Shown: positions 43,803 through 53,049 of the stretch, piece after piece
How the letters are laid out: each line of letters begins with the position of its first letter
How positions within the stretch are numbered: the stretch's first letter is position 1
Source: Mariniphaga sp041686935
GTDB taxonomy: Bacteria > Bacteroidota > Bacteroidia > Bacteroidales > Prolixibacteraceae
Assembly: GCA_041686935.1 (NCBI GenBank)
Contig: JAWLCW010000010.1
Coordinates: 1-64,000, forward strand
Direction of reading: 5' to 3'
Length of the DNA stretch: 64,000 bases
Translations under genes and position numbers: made by a program
Notes under the pieces: model-generated
Told to the model about the DNA's origin: nothing
What the model saw: the letters and a program-made list of their open reading frames with translations, nothing else
Databases searched by the model: none

Positions 43803-44804
43803 CTACTTCATAATCGGTGTGAGCACCATATTCCGGTATGAAACTTTTCCGTGGTCTCCTTGCAGGTAGATGGGGCCCGCTGCAAACACATCTGCACTGA
43901 TGGCGCCGCCGGTTGGTCCGTAAACCGGCTGGTTGTTGATGATGGTGGTACCGTTCAGTTTAACCGTTAAGTGTCGGTCGCACAGTGTGATGTCCATGGT
44001 TTGCCACTCACCGGCAGGTTTTTCGGCTGCAACAGAAGGTGCAATTCTACTGTACAAGGCCCCCATATTGTGTGAATCGAGATCCCGCCCGTAAGAATCG
44101 AGCACCTGGATTTCGTACATCCCCCGCAGGTAAACGCCGCTGTTGCTGCCTTTCGGAATATTTACCTCCAACGTAAGGTTAAAATCTTCGAACTCCTTTT
44201 CGGTGCGGATGTTCCCGTAAGAAATACGTTCACCTTCTTTTTGCACCGGGTCGTTTACCAGCACGCCGTCAACTACCTTAAACCCATTTACCTGATTCGG
44301 ATTGATAAGTTTCCATCCCGAAAGGTCTTTCCCGTTGAACAGTTTCACCGGTTGTCCGTTTTTTACTTTCGACAGGTCGGGTGCAGACGGTACATCCGGG
44401 AGTTTCCAGCCGTAGAATTTCGCTTGGTTTGTATTCATCCCGTCACGCGCCGGTTGCATAGAAACTCCTGAAATGCGGTCGCCGCTGCGTGAGACTTTAA
44501 ACAGGTGGGGAGCCACCATTTTCCGTTCTTTCCCGTCTTTGCCTTCGCGGGTAACTTCGCCGGCACGCATCACCATCAGGTTGTCGTCGTCCAGCAGAAA
44601 AACACTTTGCACGGGTGTAACGCTTCCCCCGCGCCATAGCAGTTCGGCATCGAGGAACCCGTTGTTTTCAAAAACCTGAAGCCAGCCCACCGAGCCACCT
44701 TCAATTTCTATGGTCCACATGCCGTAAAAGCCGTCGGGTTTCTGGGCGCTCGCAACCAGTGTTGCCAACAAAACTGACATGAACAGTACTGATAATTTTT
44801 TCAT
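43803..44804 (-). CDS. Secreted DUF1080 protein (3-keto-disaccharide hydrolase family)
   Basis: Secreted protein of the DUF1080 family, 333 aa. A signal peptide (about 1-20) is followed by a beta-rich region (about 25-145) and a concanavalin-like DUF1080 domain (about 150-330) with the patterns LFNGKDLSGWK and GSNSGVYLRGMYEIQVLDS. The family name reflects activity on 3-keto sugars made by periplasmic Gfo/Idh dehydrogenases, so a functional link to the Tat-exported proteins at 36-39 kb is attractive, but the genes are 5 kb apart. It has its own promoter-like box at 44842. Confidence 0.88.
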   Translation of the reverse strand: MKKLSVLFMSVLLATLVASAQKPDGFYGMWTIEIEGGSVGWLQVFENNGFLDAELLWRGGSVTPVQSVFLLDDDNLMVMRAGEVTREGKDGKERKMVAPHLFKVSRSGDRISGVSMQPARDGMNTNQAKFYGWKLPDVPSAPDLSKVKNGQPVKLFNGKDLSGWKLINPNQVNGFKVVDGVLVNDPVQKEGERISYGNIRTEKEFEDFNLTLEVNIPKGSNSGVYLRGMYEIQVLDSYGRDLDSHNMGALYSRIAPSVAAEKPAGEWQTMDITLCDRHLTVKLNGTTIINNQPVYGPTGGAISADVFAAGPIYLQGDHGKVSYRNMVLTPIMK

Positions 44805-44841
44805 CTTTTTTGAAGTTTATTTGATTAAAATTCGATTTCAA

Positions 44842-44874
44842 CAAACTTACGAAAAAGATTAAAAGAATTACAAA
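44842..44874 (-). promoter_or_regulatory. Promoter of the DUF1080 gene
   Basis: TTTG (44871-44874) and TAAGTTTG (44842-44849), 21 bases apart, match the Bacteroidota consensus. The -33 box lies inside the 3' end of the redoxin gene. Confidence 0.5.
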
Positions 44875-45452
44875 ACCAAATCACAAGCTTCCGCCGGCAT
44901 CCAGTGTTTGTCTTTGCCTTCCCATTTTACGTTGCAGCCAATGGGATTGGTCAAAGGTACCGAAACTGGTTTTCCGGAAGTGAGTTCATCCAATGCGCGA
45001 TCCAGATCATTCACCGACATTTTCGAGGTGTCGCGCGGATAGTCAACACCGCGGCCGGTGTAAACCAGTTCCCGGTTTTCGCCGAACACATAAAAATGCG
45101 GCGTGCGCAGCGCCCCGTAAGCCAGAGCTACTTCCTGCGATTCGTCACGCAGATATTTCCACGGAAATTTGTGTTCTTCCATGCGCTTTTTCATGTGGTC
45201 GAAATCGTCATCGGGATAGGTGTTGGCGCTGTTTGGGTTAATTCCAACAAACATCACGCCTTTGTCTTTGTACTTTTCGGCAGTTTCCCGGGTCACTTCG
45301 TCGCTGCCAATTACATACGGACAATGGTTGCAGGTGAAAAACACCACCAGGTATTTTGCATCCTTGAAACTGTCAAGCGAATAGGTTTTTCCGTCGGTTG
45401 CGGGCAGATTAAAATCGATGGCTTTTTTGCCGGGTTGTAATGTAAAACTCAT
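44868..45452 (-). CDS. Thioredoxin-like (AhpC/TSA) protein
   Basis: Cytoplasmic redoxin-fold protein, 194 aa, without a signal peptide. The active site is CNHC (FTCNHCPY) near 40-43, and the cis-Pro is in RTPHFY. The C-terminal region adds GCNVKW and a last Cys near the end (EACDLVL). It belongs to the group annotated as thioredoxin family or redoxin, often found beside DUF1080 or peptidase genes. Its partner is unknown. Confidence 0.83.
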   Translation of the reverse strand: MSFTLQPGKKAIDFNLPATDGKTYSLDSFKDAKYLVVFFTCNHCPYVIGSDEVTRETAEKYKDKGVMFVGINPNSANTYPDDDFDHMKKRMEEHKFPWKYLRDESQEVALAYGALRTPHFYVFGENRELVYTGRGVDYPRDTSKMSVNDLDRALDELTSGKPVSVPLTNPIGCNVKWEGKDKHWMPAEACDLVL

Positions 45453-45510
45453 AATATTTCTCTTTTTGTTTTCTTAAAAAAGAAAAAACGAAGGTGCTCT
45501 ATTGTTCATT

Positions 45511-46965
45511 TTAATTAAAATCTTTCTGAAAATTTTTCATCAGCCGATAATAGAAGTTAATCATGGCTTTGTAGTTATCAATGGTTATCCGTTCATTATC
45601 ACCGTGCAGCCGGTCCAAATCTTCAGATGTTAAATGATATGGAGCAAACCGGTACACAAAAGGTGACACTTCGGAATAATAGTAACTGTCGGAACTGGCT
45701 GTCATTAACGTTGGGGCAACATACGTATTCTCAAAACTTTCCCTGATGGTTTTGTTCAGCGCAATAAAAGCTTCGCAGCCAATGGGCGAAACTTGTGCCG
45801 GTTCTTTTAGGTTTTCCAAAGCCGTTACTATAACCCGGCTATCATTTATCACTTCGTTTACATGCTCAATTACTTTTTCAGTTGAAATGCCGGGTAATAA
45901 CCTGAAATTAACAGTTGCGGTAGCTACGGTTGGTAAAACATTGTCTTTTATTCCGGCTTTTAACAGGGTGGGAGCTGTAGTTGTTCGAACCAAAGAATTT
46001 CCCGGTCCGGAGCTGGTGTAAATACTTTTTAAAACGCCGCCCAGTAACCATTGATTGGCAAAAACAATCCGCGCCGGCCATGGAATTTCAGGTCCAATGT
46101 AACTGAGAAACCCTTCAACCGGAGGAGTAAATTGAGGGGCAAACTGGTTATCAGTAATTTTCACCAGTGCGTTCGATAAAATGGAAATAGCCGTTTCAGC
46201 TTCTGGCATGGCAGCATGCCCTCCTGCACAATTGATGGTTATTTCCAGGGAAAGATACCCTTTTTCAGATGTTCCAATCAAAGCCACCGGATTCGAAATC
46301 ATGGGGACGATTCCCGAAGTTATTGCCATGCCTTCATCCAATACCATTTCAGCTTCAACTCCCCTTTCTTTCAATGTTGCAGCCAGCGCCCGTGCACCTT
46401 TGCCATTAATTTCCTCATCATCACCAAATGCAAGATAAACTGTACGTTCCGGAATAACACCTTCTTCGAGCAATCTTTCAACCGCTTCTAAAATCGAAAT
46501 CAGACTGCCTTTGTCGTCGAGTGTTCCGCGTCCCCAGATAAATTCATCATCAATTTTTCCTGAAAACGGGGGTTTTTCCCAGTTTTCCTCCACAACCGGA
46601 ACAACATCCTGATGGGCAAGCAAAATCAGTGGTTTAAGATTTTTGTTTTTTCCCTGCCATTTAAAAAGCAAAGCATGATTTCCGTGAACTTCCTTTTCAA
46701 GATGTTTAAATATCAAAGGATAAGTTGAATCGAGAAAAGCATGAAACTTTACAAATTGCGAAGTGTCTGTTAACGAATAATCTTCATAAGAAATGGTTTT
46801 AAACGAAATCGCCTTTGCCAGATTTTGCAGACTTTGGTTACTAATTTTAATCGCTTCAACCGGTTCTACATTCAATTGTTTTGAGGGGTAAAAAGCAGTT
46901 TTTACCACCAAAATAACAATGAGAATCAAAACGATCAGGCCTAAAAGTTTTATTGCTTTTTTCAT
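45511..46965 (-). CDS. M20 metallopeptidase (CPS1/PM20D1-like)
   Basis: M20-family peptidase of the carboxypeptidase S type, about 484 aa from ATG at 46965; the TTG at 46989 is weaker. An N-terminal membrane anchor (about 5-22) is followed by metal motifs LLAHQDVVPV near 110, WGRGTLDDKGS near 140 and FGDDEEINGKGA near 172. The lid domain runs about 230-360. It is probably periplasmic and hydrolyses N-acyl or dipeptide substrates. It is divergent from ligA. Confidence 0.87.
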   Translation of the reverse strand: MKKAIKLLGLIVLILIVILVVKTAFYPSKQLNVEPVEAIKISNQSLQNLAKAISFKTISYEDYSLTDTSQFVKFHAFLDSTYPLIFKHLEKEVHGNHALLFKWQGKNKNLKPLILLAHQDVVPVVEENWEKPPFSGKIDDEFIWGRGTLDDKGSLISILEAVERLLEEGVIPERTVYLAFGDDEEINGKGARALAATLKERGVEAEMVLDEGMAITSGIVPMISNPVALIGTSEKGYLSLEITINCAGGHAAMPEAETAISILSNALVKITDNQFAPQFTPPVEGFLSYIGPEIPWPARIVFANQWLLGGVLKSIYTSSGPGNSLVRTTTAPTLLKAGIKDNVLPTVATATVNFRLLPGISTEKVIEHVNEVINDSRVIVTALENLKEPAQVSPIGCEAFIALNKTIRESFENTYVAPTLMTASSDSYYYSEVSPFVYRFAPYHLTSEDLDRLHGDNERITIDNYKAMINFYYRLMKNFQKDFN

Positions 46966-47082
46966 TTCGGTTGATTTTTTGCTATTCAATTTAAGCTTAA
47001 ATTTTCTATTTCATTGCGAATTATTGAAAAATAATCGTTGAAAACTAAAATCAGTCCCCGGTTAATCGAAAACTGCTTTTTG

Positions 47083-47090
47083 TATATTTG
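47083..47090 (+). promoter_or_regulatory. -7 box of ligA
   Basis: TATATTTG matches TAnnTTTG exactly. A transcript from it would begin near 47097, which requires translation to start at 47107 or 47116 and rules out the longer reading from 47038. Confidence 0.5.
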
Positions 47091-47106
47091 TTTCAAAGTA
47101 AAAAAC

Positions 47107-49116
47107 ATGAATAAGATGGAAACCCGAAATAAAATTGACCAACTGCGAAAAGAGCTGGAAGACCACAATTACAAATACTATGTGCTGTCACAACCTGAAA
47201 TCAGTGATTTCGATTTCGACATGAAACTGCGCGAACTGGAAAAGCTGGAAACGGAGTTCCCGGAGTTTGCCGACCCGTATTCGCCAACACAGCGGGTGGG
47301 AAGCGACATCAGTAAGGCGTTTGAACAGGTGGAGCACCGCTATCCGATGTTGTCGCTCAGTAATGCTTATTCCGAAGGCGAAATTACCGATTTCGACAAC
47401 CGTATTAAAAAACTCATCGGCGAAGATTTTGAATATGTTTGCGAACTGAAATTCGATGGTTCTTCCATCAGTTTACTTTATGAAAACGGGAAACTGGTGC
47501 GTGCTGTTACCCGTGGCGACGGCGTAAAAGGAGACGATGTTACCTCCAACGTGCGGACCATTCGCTCGGTTCCGCTTTCGCTGCGTGGAGATGATTATCC
47601 GGAGAGTTTTGAAATCAGGGGTGAAATTGTGATGCCGTTTCATGTTTTTGAGGAGATAAACAAACAGCGGAAAGAAGCAGGAGAACCGCTTTTTGCCAAT
47701 CCGCGTAACTCGGCCGCCGGCACGCTGAAAATGCAAGATCCTTCTATTGTGGCCTCTCGCAAACTGGATGCCTATTTTTATTCGCTGATGGGCGATAATC
47801 TGCCTGCCGACGGGCATTTCGAAAACCTGAAAAAAGCCAGCGAATGGGGTTTTAAAATTTCAGACGCCACCCGGATTTGCCGAAACCTGGAAGAGGTTTT
47901 TAAGTACCTCCACAAGTGGGATATGGAGCGCCATAAAGTACCGGTAGCCACCGACGGGGTAGTAATAAAAGTAAACTCGCGCAGGCTGCAGGAGGAGCTG
48001 GGATTTACAGCCAAATCGCCGCGCTGGGCCATTGCTTATAAGTTTAAGGCGGAAAGTGCGGCTACCGTTCTGAATTCGGTTTCCTACCAGGTTGGACGCA
48101 CCGGCACCGTAACTCCGGTAGCCAACCTCGAACCGGTACAGATTGCAGGAACTGTTGTAAAACGCGCATCGCTGCACAATGCCGATATTATTAAAAACCT
48201 CGATTTGCATTTGAACGATACCGTTTTTGTGGAAAAGGGAGGTGAAATCATTCCGAAAATTACCGGCGTGGATGCCGGAAAAAGGCACCCCATGGCACAG
48301 GCGGTTAAATTCATTGAAAAATGCCCTGAGTGCGGAACACAGTTGGTGCGCAACGAAGGGGAAGCAGCTTTTTACTGTCCCAACGAAACTGGCTGTCCGC
48401 CGCAGATTAAAGGAAAAATGGAGCATTTTGCAGGCCGGAAAGCGATGGACATCGACGGGCTGGGGCAGGAGACTATTGAGTTGCTTTACAATCAGAGACT
48501 GGCCAAAAGTATTGCAGACTTTTACCTGCTGAAAAAAGAACAACTGGCTGGTTTGGAACGGATGGGCGAAAAATCGGCACAACGCATTCTCGACGGACTT
48601 GAGGAATCGAAAAAAGCGCCGTTTGAACGTGTGCTTTTCGCTCTCGGGATCCGTTATGTCGGAGAAACGGTAGCCAAAAAACTGGCCAAAGAGGTACATT
48701 CCATAGATATCCTCCGGCAAAAAACAAAAGAGGAATTGACAGAAATTGATGAAATTGGCGAACGGATTGCTGAAAGTATTCTTGATTTCTTTTCGAAACC
48801 GGAACACATCGAAATGATTGAATTCCTGAAAAAGCAGGGACTTCAGTTTCAGGTGAGTGAAGAATTGCTAAGTAATCGTACCGAAAAGCTGAAAGGACTG
48901 AGCATTGTGATTTCAGGTACGTTTGAACAATATTCACGCGATGAGTTAAAGGGGCTGATTGAGCAGAACGGTGGTAAAAATGCAGGTTCCATCTCAAAAA
49001 AAACCAGCTATGTACTGGCGGGCGAAAACATGGGGCCCAGCAAACTCGAAAGGGCTCAAAATCTTAACATCCCTATCATTTCTGAAGAAGAATTTTTGAA
49101 GATGCTGGGCGATTAG
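47107..49116 (+). CDS. ligA: NAD-dependent DNA ligase
   Basis: NAD+-dependent DNA ligase LigA, 669 aa, full length. It has an Ia domain (about 1-70), an adenylation domain with the nucleotide-attaching Lys in LKFDGSS near 118, an OB fold, and a zinc finger (CPEC, later CPNETGC near 412-436). Four helix-hairpin-helix motifs and a C-terminal BRCT domain (about 593-669; LKGLSIVISGTFEQYSR) complete it. It joins nicks during replication and repair. ATG at 47107 is chosen because it follows the -7 box; ATG at 47116 is possible. Confidence 0.97.
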   Translation: MNKMETRNKIDQLRKELEDHNYKYYVLSQPEISDFDFDMKLRELEKLETEFPEFADPYSPTQRVGSDISKAFEQVEHRYPMLSLSNAYSEGEITDFDNRIKKLIGEDFEYVCELKFDGSSISLLYENGKLVRAVTRGDGVKGDDVTSNVRTIRSVPLSLRGDDYPESFEIRGEIVMPFHVFEEINKQRKEAGEPLFANPRNSAAGTLKMQDPSIVASRKLDAYFYSLMGDNLPADGHFENLKKASEWGFKISDATRICRNLEEVFKYLHKWDMERHKVPVATDGVVIKVNSRRLQEELGFTAKSPRWAIAYKFKAESAATVLNSVSYQVGRTGTVTPVANLEPVQIAGTVVKRASLHNADIIKNLDLHLNDTVFVEKGGEIIPKITGVDAGKRHPMAQAVKFIEKCPECGTQLVRNEGEAAFYCPNETGCPPQIKGKMEHFAGRKAMDIDGLGQETIELLYNQRLAKSIADFYLLKKEQLAGLERMGEKSAQRILDGLEESKKAPFERVLFALGIRYVGETVAKKLAKEVHSIDILRQKTKEELTEIDEIGERIAESILDFFSKPEHIEMIEFLKKQGLQFQVSEELLSNRTEKLKGLSIVISGTFEQYSRDELKGLIEQNGGKNAGSISKKTSYVLAGENMGPSKLERAQNLNIPIISEEEFLKMLGD

Positions 49117-49156
49117 CAATTCTTTTTTACAATTCATTAACTTTACGTCGCAAGGT

Positions 49157-49669
49157 ATGAAACTGATTGAAAAATATGCATCGCGAAAACTTCGGAAAAA
49201 AGCCGCTTTGGTAAAGCGGCAGGTGAAGCTGCCACATCCTGAATCCATCAGGAAAGTGGGAGTTTTGTGGGAACCTTCGGAAAAACAAGCCTTTCAGTTT
49301 TTGCACGATCATTTTTCACATGCGCAGGTTATATTCAGAAATTTATGCATCTACAATGAAAATGCTGTTGCAGAAACCGGAACCAATATTTTGACTCCCA
49401 AAGACCTAACATGGTATGGCCTGCCAAAACCCGGTCCGGTTGACGATTTCATGAATACTGAATTCGATTTGTTGGTGAATATTGCTTTGAAACAGACGCT
49501 TCAGTTCGATTATGTTACGGCCCTTAGTAAAGCCCGGTTTAAAATTGGCTGGTCGCCGGAAGAAAACAACTTTTTTGACCTGAATATTAACATCAAAGGA
49601 AAACCTGACGCTTTGTACCTTGCCAGGCAACAAATTTTTTATCTTGGGCAACTTAATAAAACAAAGTAA
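49157..49669 (+). CDS. DUF6913 protein
   Basis: Small conserved Bacteroidota protein, 170 aa, of the type annotated DUF6913. It has a basic N-terminus (KLRKKAALVKRQ), a central GLPKPGPVDDFMN segment and a TKARFKIGW-like strand. It has no signal peptide or membrane segment. It lies between ligA (40 bases) and dapA (2-base gap), so co-transcription with dapA is likely. Function unknown. Confidence 0.78.
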   Translation: MKLIEKYASRKLRKKAALVKRQVKLPHPESIRKVGVLWEPSEKQAFQFLHDHFSHAQVIFRNLCIYNENAVAETGTNILTPKDLTWYGLPKPGPVDDFMNTEFDLLVNIALKQTLQFDYVTALSKARFKIGWSPEENNFFDLNINIKGKPDALYLARQQIFYLGQLNKTK

Positions 49670-49671
49670 AT

Positions 49672-50550
49672 ATGAATCATCCGTTTAAAGGTGCCGGTGT
49701 GGCTTTGGTTACGCCTTTCACCGAAGAAAATAAAATCGATTTTGATGCTCTGGAAAGAATAATCGACAACCAGGTAAAAGGTGGAATGGATTATTTAGTG
49801 GCTCTTGGAACCACTGCTGAAACGCCAACTTTGTCGGGAGAGGAAAAAAGAGAAGTGGTAAAATTCGTAAAAGAACATGCAGCCGGACTTCCGGTGGTTG
49901 TGGGAATGGGCGGAAATGACACCCGGGAAATCATTAAACAAATTGAAAAATTCGATTTTAACGGGGTTTCCGGATTGCTTATTGTAACACCGTTTTACAA
50001 CAAACCTTCGCAGGAAGGGATGTTCAGACATTACGCGGCCATTGCCAAAGTTTCTCCGGTCCCCATTATTTTATACAATGTACCATCGCGAACCGGCGTG
50101 AACCTGGAATACGAAACGGTGGTACGCCTGGCCGAAGTTTCCGATAAAATTATTGCAGTGAAGGAGGCATCGGGTGTTCTTTCGCAAATTACCCGAATCA
50201 ACAAATATACGCCCGACCATTTTTGGGTAATTTCCGGCGACGATGTACTGGCATTGCCAATTATCTCAATCGGAGGTATTGGTGTAATTTCTGTGATTTC
50301 CAATGCCCTTCCCGGTAAAATGAGCCGGCTTATTCATTTGGCGCTGGAAGGGAAGTACGACGAGGCCCGCGAACTGCATTTTGAACTGATTGACCTGTTT
50401 AAACTACTGTTTAAGGAAGGTAATCCCGGAGGAGTTAAAGCTTTGATGCATATACAGGGAACCATTCAGAATGAATTGCGGACGCCACTTTACCGTATTT
50501 CAGATGATACCTACAACGAGATTAAAGAGGCTTATTTGAAATTAAAATAG
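49672..50550 (+). CDS. dapA: 4-hydroxy-tetrahydrodipicolinate synthase
   Basis: Aldolase-family DapA, 292 aa, normal length. It condenses pyruvate with aspartate semialdehyde in the lysine/diaminopimelate pathway. Visible residues are GTTAETPTL near 42 (Thr pair of the triad), the catalytic Tyr in YNVPSRTG near 134, and the Schiff-base Lys in VKEASG near 163. The gene is the last of the plus-strand run ligA-DUF6913-dapA. Confidence 0.95.
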   Translation: MNHPFKGAGVALVTPFTEENKIDFDALERIIDNQVKGGMDYLVALGTTAETPTLSGEEKREVVKFVKEHAAGLPVVVGMGGNDTREIIKQIEKFDFNGVSGLLIVTPFYNKPSQEGMFRHYAAIAKVSPVPIILYNVPSRTGVNLEYETVVRLAEVSDKIIAVKEASGVLSQITRINKYTPDHFWVISGDDVLALPIISIGGIGVISVISNALPGKMSRLIHLALEGKYDEARELHFELIDLFKLLFKEGNPGGVKALMHIQGTIQNELRTPLYRISDDTYNEIKEAYLKLK

Positions 50551-50571
50551 CTGGAATGACAAGAAAAATAA

Positions 50572-50604
50572 AAGAAGCTGGAAGTAATTTACTTTCAGCT
50601 TCTT
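50572..50604. terminator. Bidirectional terminator between dapA and the secreted protein gene
   Basis: Inverted repeat AAGAAGCTGGAAGTAA with its partner TTACTTTCAGCTTCTT, one mismatch over 16 positions. On the minus strand it is followed by a U-rich tract, so it serves the gene ending at 50610; on the plus strand it follows dapA by 22 bases but has little U tract. Confidence 0.7.
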
Positions 50605-50609
50605 GCTGT

Positions 50610-53045
50610 TCATTTCCCTGAAAAGATGATTTTTTGAATCATTTGTATTTCATCTGTTAATAATCGCACATGGTATATTCCGGGCGAAACCTGTTGGTTT
50701 GCTGTGTTTTTCCCATCCCAGACAATGTTATGCCTGCCGGCTGATAACGATTTTTTACCGGCAAGTACATTAACCAGCTGGCCTAACTGATTGAAAACAT
50801 CCACCTGAACTTCCAATTCTTCATTAAGACTTAATTCAATGGTAATTTCATTGCTGAATGGATTCGGATAGCAGTTGATTTCCGTTTTAGCTTTTGTCTG
50901 TTCATCAACTAATCCTGTGATGGCCAGTTTTTCCAGACTCATTAGCGTCGATTCATGTTTCAAAAAGGTGGAAGTACCCCTAAGAACTTCCGGTTCCAGT
51001 TGGTATTCTCTGTTATTTAATGAACTCCATAATTTGAGAATAATGGTGTTTCCTTCTGAAAATCCGGGCATTCCATACTGATCTTTTGCCGAAACCGGCA
51101 TGGAAACTACCTGGCTGGCAAAGTGATGGGGGAGAAGCTTTTTGGCCCCAACACAAATTTCACCATCAAAAACCGCCAGTTCGTCCCCGGGATGCAACAT
51201 ATTTTCGGGCAATCCGGTAACATTGATGTTCATGTGATCGACGCCGTTTCCGATAAAACCGGGTATAAAGTAAGACGCCGGCACATTTTCGGGAAGTATG
51301 GTTGTCGATTTTGGATAAGCTTCCTGAATCCACAAAATATCGTCAAAAGCAAGTTTTATTTTATATCCTTTTCCGGGTGAAAATTCTCCAATGAAATTTA
51401 TCCAGCCACCAAGCATCCCCCAGTCTTCGACGGCATTTCCGGTTTCATCCTGCACTTTCTGCAGTGAACCGTTGTCAATGAGTGGTTGTATTATTTTCAT
51501 TGCGTCTGTGGCGCCTGTTTGCGGGAACCCAATAATATTCCATCCGCCTGATAATGGTATGGAAAACGGATAACTGACTGGCAACCCACACAACTCCAGT
51601 TCGTCTTCAAATGCCAACCTTATTTTATATCCTTCGGTAAGAGTAATGTTGCCAATAAAATTTCTCCAACCTCCAATCATTCCCCAATCTTCCAGCGCAT
51701 TTCCCTGTTCGTCCTGAATTTTCAGCAGCGAACCATTGTCAATCAGTGGCTGAAAAAGGTTTTCGAGATCGGTATTTTCAGGCTCTGCCGGAACTGAAAA
51801 AAGGTTCCAGCCTGCTGTGAACTGCAGATTTGTACAAACTTCGCTGCAATCTTCGACGGTTATAAGTTGACTTGATTCATTTTCGCGACCACTGGCTAAG
51901 TCAATAGCAGTAAGAATAACCTGGTATTCGCCCGCTTCAGCATAAATATATTCCGGCTCAACTTCATCAGAGGTATTTCCATCACCAAAATTCCAGAAAA
52001 ACGAATCGGCCTCGATACTTTCATTAATAAAAAGCACCGGGCTGTTCGCACATGCAATTTCATTGTTAACAGAAAAAAGGGCTTCAGGAATTGCAGTTTT
52101 AGTAAAATAGTCTGATTTGATGAGACTCCACTTTCCCGATAAATCTAAAAACTGAAAATGAACTACATGTTCTCCCATTGCAAGGTGGGTTACATCCAGG
52201 ATTTCCAAAATACTGATTTGTTTTGCAGGTGTTTGCAACGGAATAAATTCTGCATTTTCATAGCCATCATCAAACCAATACTTATAAGCAGATACAGCAA
52301 TTTCACCCTGAAATTTTTGTTCCGTTTTGTAAAATACTTTACTAAATGAACTGCTATACAGGTTGTTCTCATTCTTGTAACGGATGTTTAATGTGTTCAC
52401 CCCATCGGGCAAATCAGAAACATCAATTTCAGCAAGTAAATGATGTTCTGAATTTGCAGAAACAGAATTCACCTGTCTGTTTTCGTAATCATTATTGAAC
52501 CACAATTCATACCCGGCGAGGAATTTATTTGACTCTACCGTAACTGATTCCTTGTAAAAAACTTTGCTGAACGTGCTGCTGGACAGGTTGTTTTCGTTTT
52601 TGTACCTGATATTCACTACATTTACGCCATCGGGTAGTGCAGAAACATCAACTTCACTAATCAGATGGTGAGTCGTGACTGTAGAAATGGAATTGACCTG
52701 CCTGTTTTCATAATCATTGTTGAACCACATTTCATATCCTGCAAGGTTTTTACTGAATTCCTGTATTTCGGAAGTTTTATAAAAAACCTTGCTGAATGTA
52801 CTGCTGTACAGGTTGTTTTCATTTTTGGACCGAATGTTCAATACATTTACACCATCGGGCAAAGCAGAAACATCTATGTCTTCTAATAGATAATGTTCCT
52901 CAGCAGAATTGATACTGTATGTTTGCCTGTCATCGTAACTGTTATTGAACCAGAACTCCCAGGCGCTTATGTTATTTTGCGCCTGTGTTGAAAAACAAAA
53001 CCATATGAGCAGAAAACATACAATAAAAGATTGTATTCTTTTCAT
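50610..53045 (-). CDS. Secreted multi-repeat protein with PKD, GWN modules and T9SS signal
   Basis: Secreted or surface protein, 811 aa. A signal peptide (about 1-22) is followed by four ~75-residue repeats (about 27-317) with the pattern YExWFNNDYxxR...DVSALPDGVN...LNIRYKNEN. Next come a PKD domain (about 321-397; FFWNFGDGNTSD), two GWN modules (about 411-485 and 500-575), an NGVDHMNIN/GDELAVFDG domain (about 600-710) and a T9SS sorting domain (about 724-811; CYPNPFSNEITIE, FNQLGQLV). It sits 4 bases downstream of a beta-helix gene. The role is probably adhesion or carbohydrate binding; no catalytic motif is seen. Confidence 0.85.
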   Translation of the reverse strand: MKRIQSFIVCFLLIWFCFSTQAQNNISAWEFWFNNSYDDRQTYSINSAEEHYLLEDIDVSALPDGVNVLNIRSKNENNLYSSTFSKVFYKTSEIQEFSKNLAGYEMWFNNDYENRQVNSISTVTTHHLISEVDVSALPDGVNVVNIRYKNENNLSSSTFSKVFYKESVTVESNKFLAGYELWFNNDYENRQVNSVSANSEHHLLAEIDVSDLPDGVNTLNIRYKNENNLYSSSFSKVFYKTEQKFQGEIAVSAYKYWFDDGYENAEFIPLQTPAKQISILEILDVTHLAMGEHVVHFQFLDLSGKWSLIKSDYFTKTAIPEALFSVNNEIACANSPVLFINESIEADSFFWNFGDGNTSDEVEPEYIYAEAGEYQVILTAIDLASGRENESSQLITVEDCSEVCTNLQFTAGWNLFSVPAEPENTDLENLFQPLIDNGSLLKIQDEQGNALEDWGMIGGWRNFIGNITLTEGYKIRLAFEDELELCGLPVSYPFSIPLSGGWNIIGFPQTGATDAMKIIQPLIDNGSLQKVQDETGNAVEDWGMLGGWINFIGEFSPGKGYKIKLAFDDILWIQEAYPKSTTILPENVPASYFIPGFIGNGVDHMNINVTGLPENMLHPGDELAVFDGEICVGAKKLLPHHFASQVVSMPVSAKDQYGMPGFSEGNTIILKLWSSLNNREYQLEPEVLRGTSTFLKHESTLMSLEKLAITGLVDEQTKAKTEINCYPNPFSNEITIELSLNEELEVQVDVFNQLGQLVNVLAGKKSLSAGRHNIVWDGKNTANQQVSPGIYHVRLLTDEIQMIQKIIFSGK

Positions 53046-53049
53046 GATT

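Noticed and set aside
47860..48807. 315-codon minus-strand frame inside ligA
   Set aside because: It is fully overlapped by ligA, which is a complete and well-recognised gene; the antisense product is Phe/Cys-rich noise.
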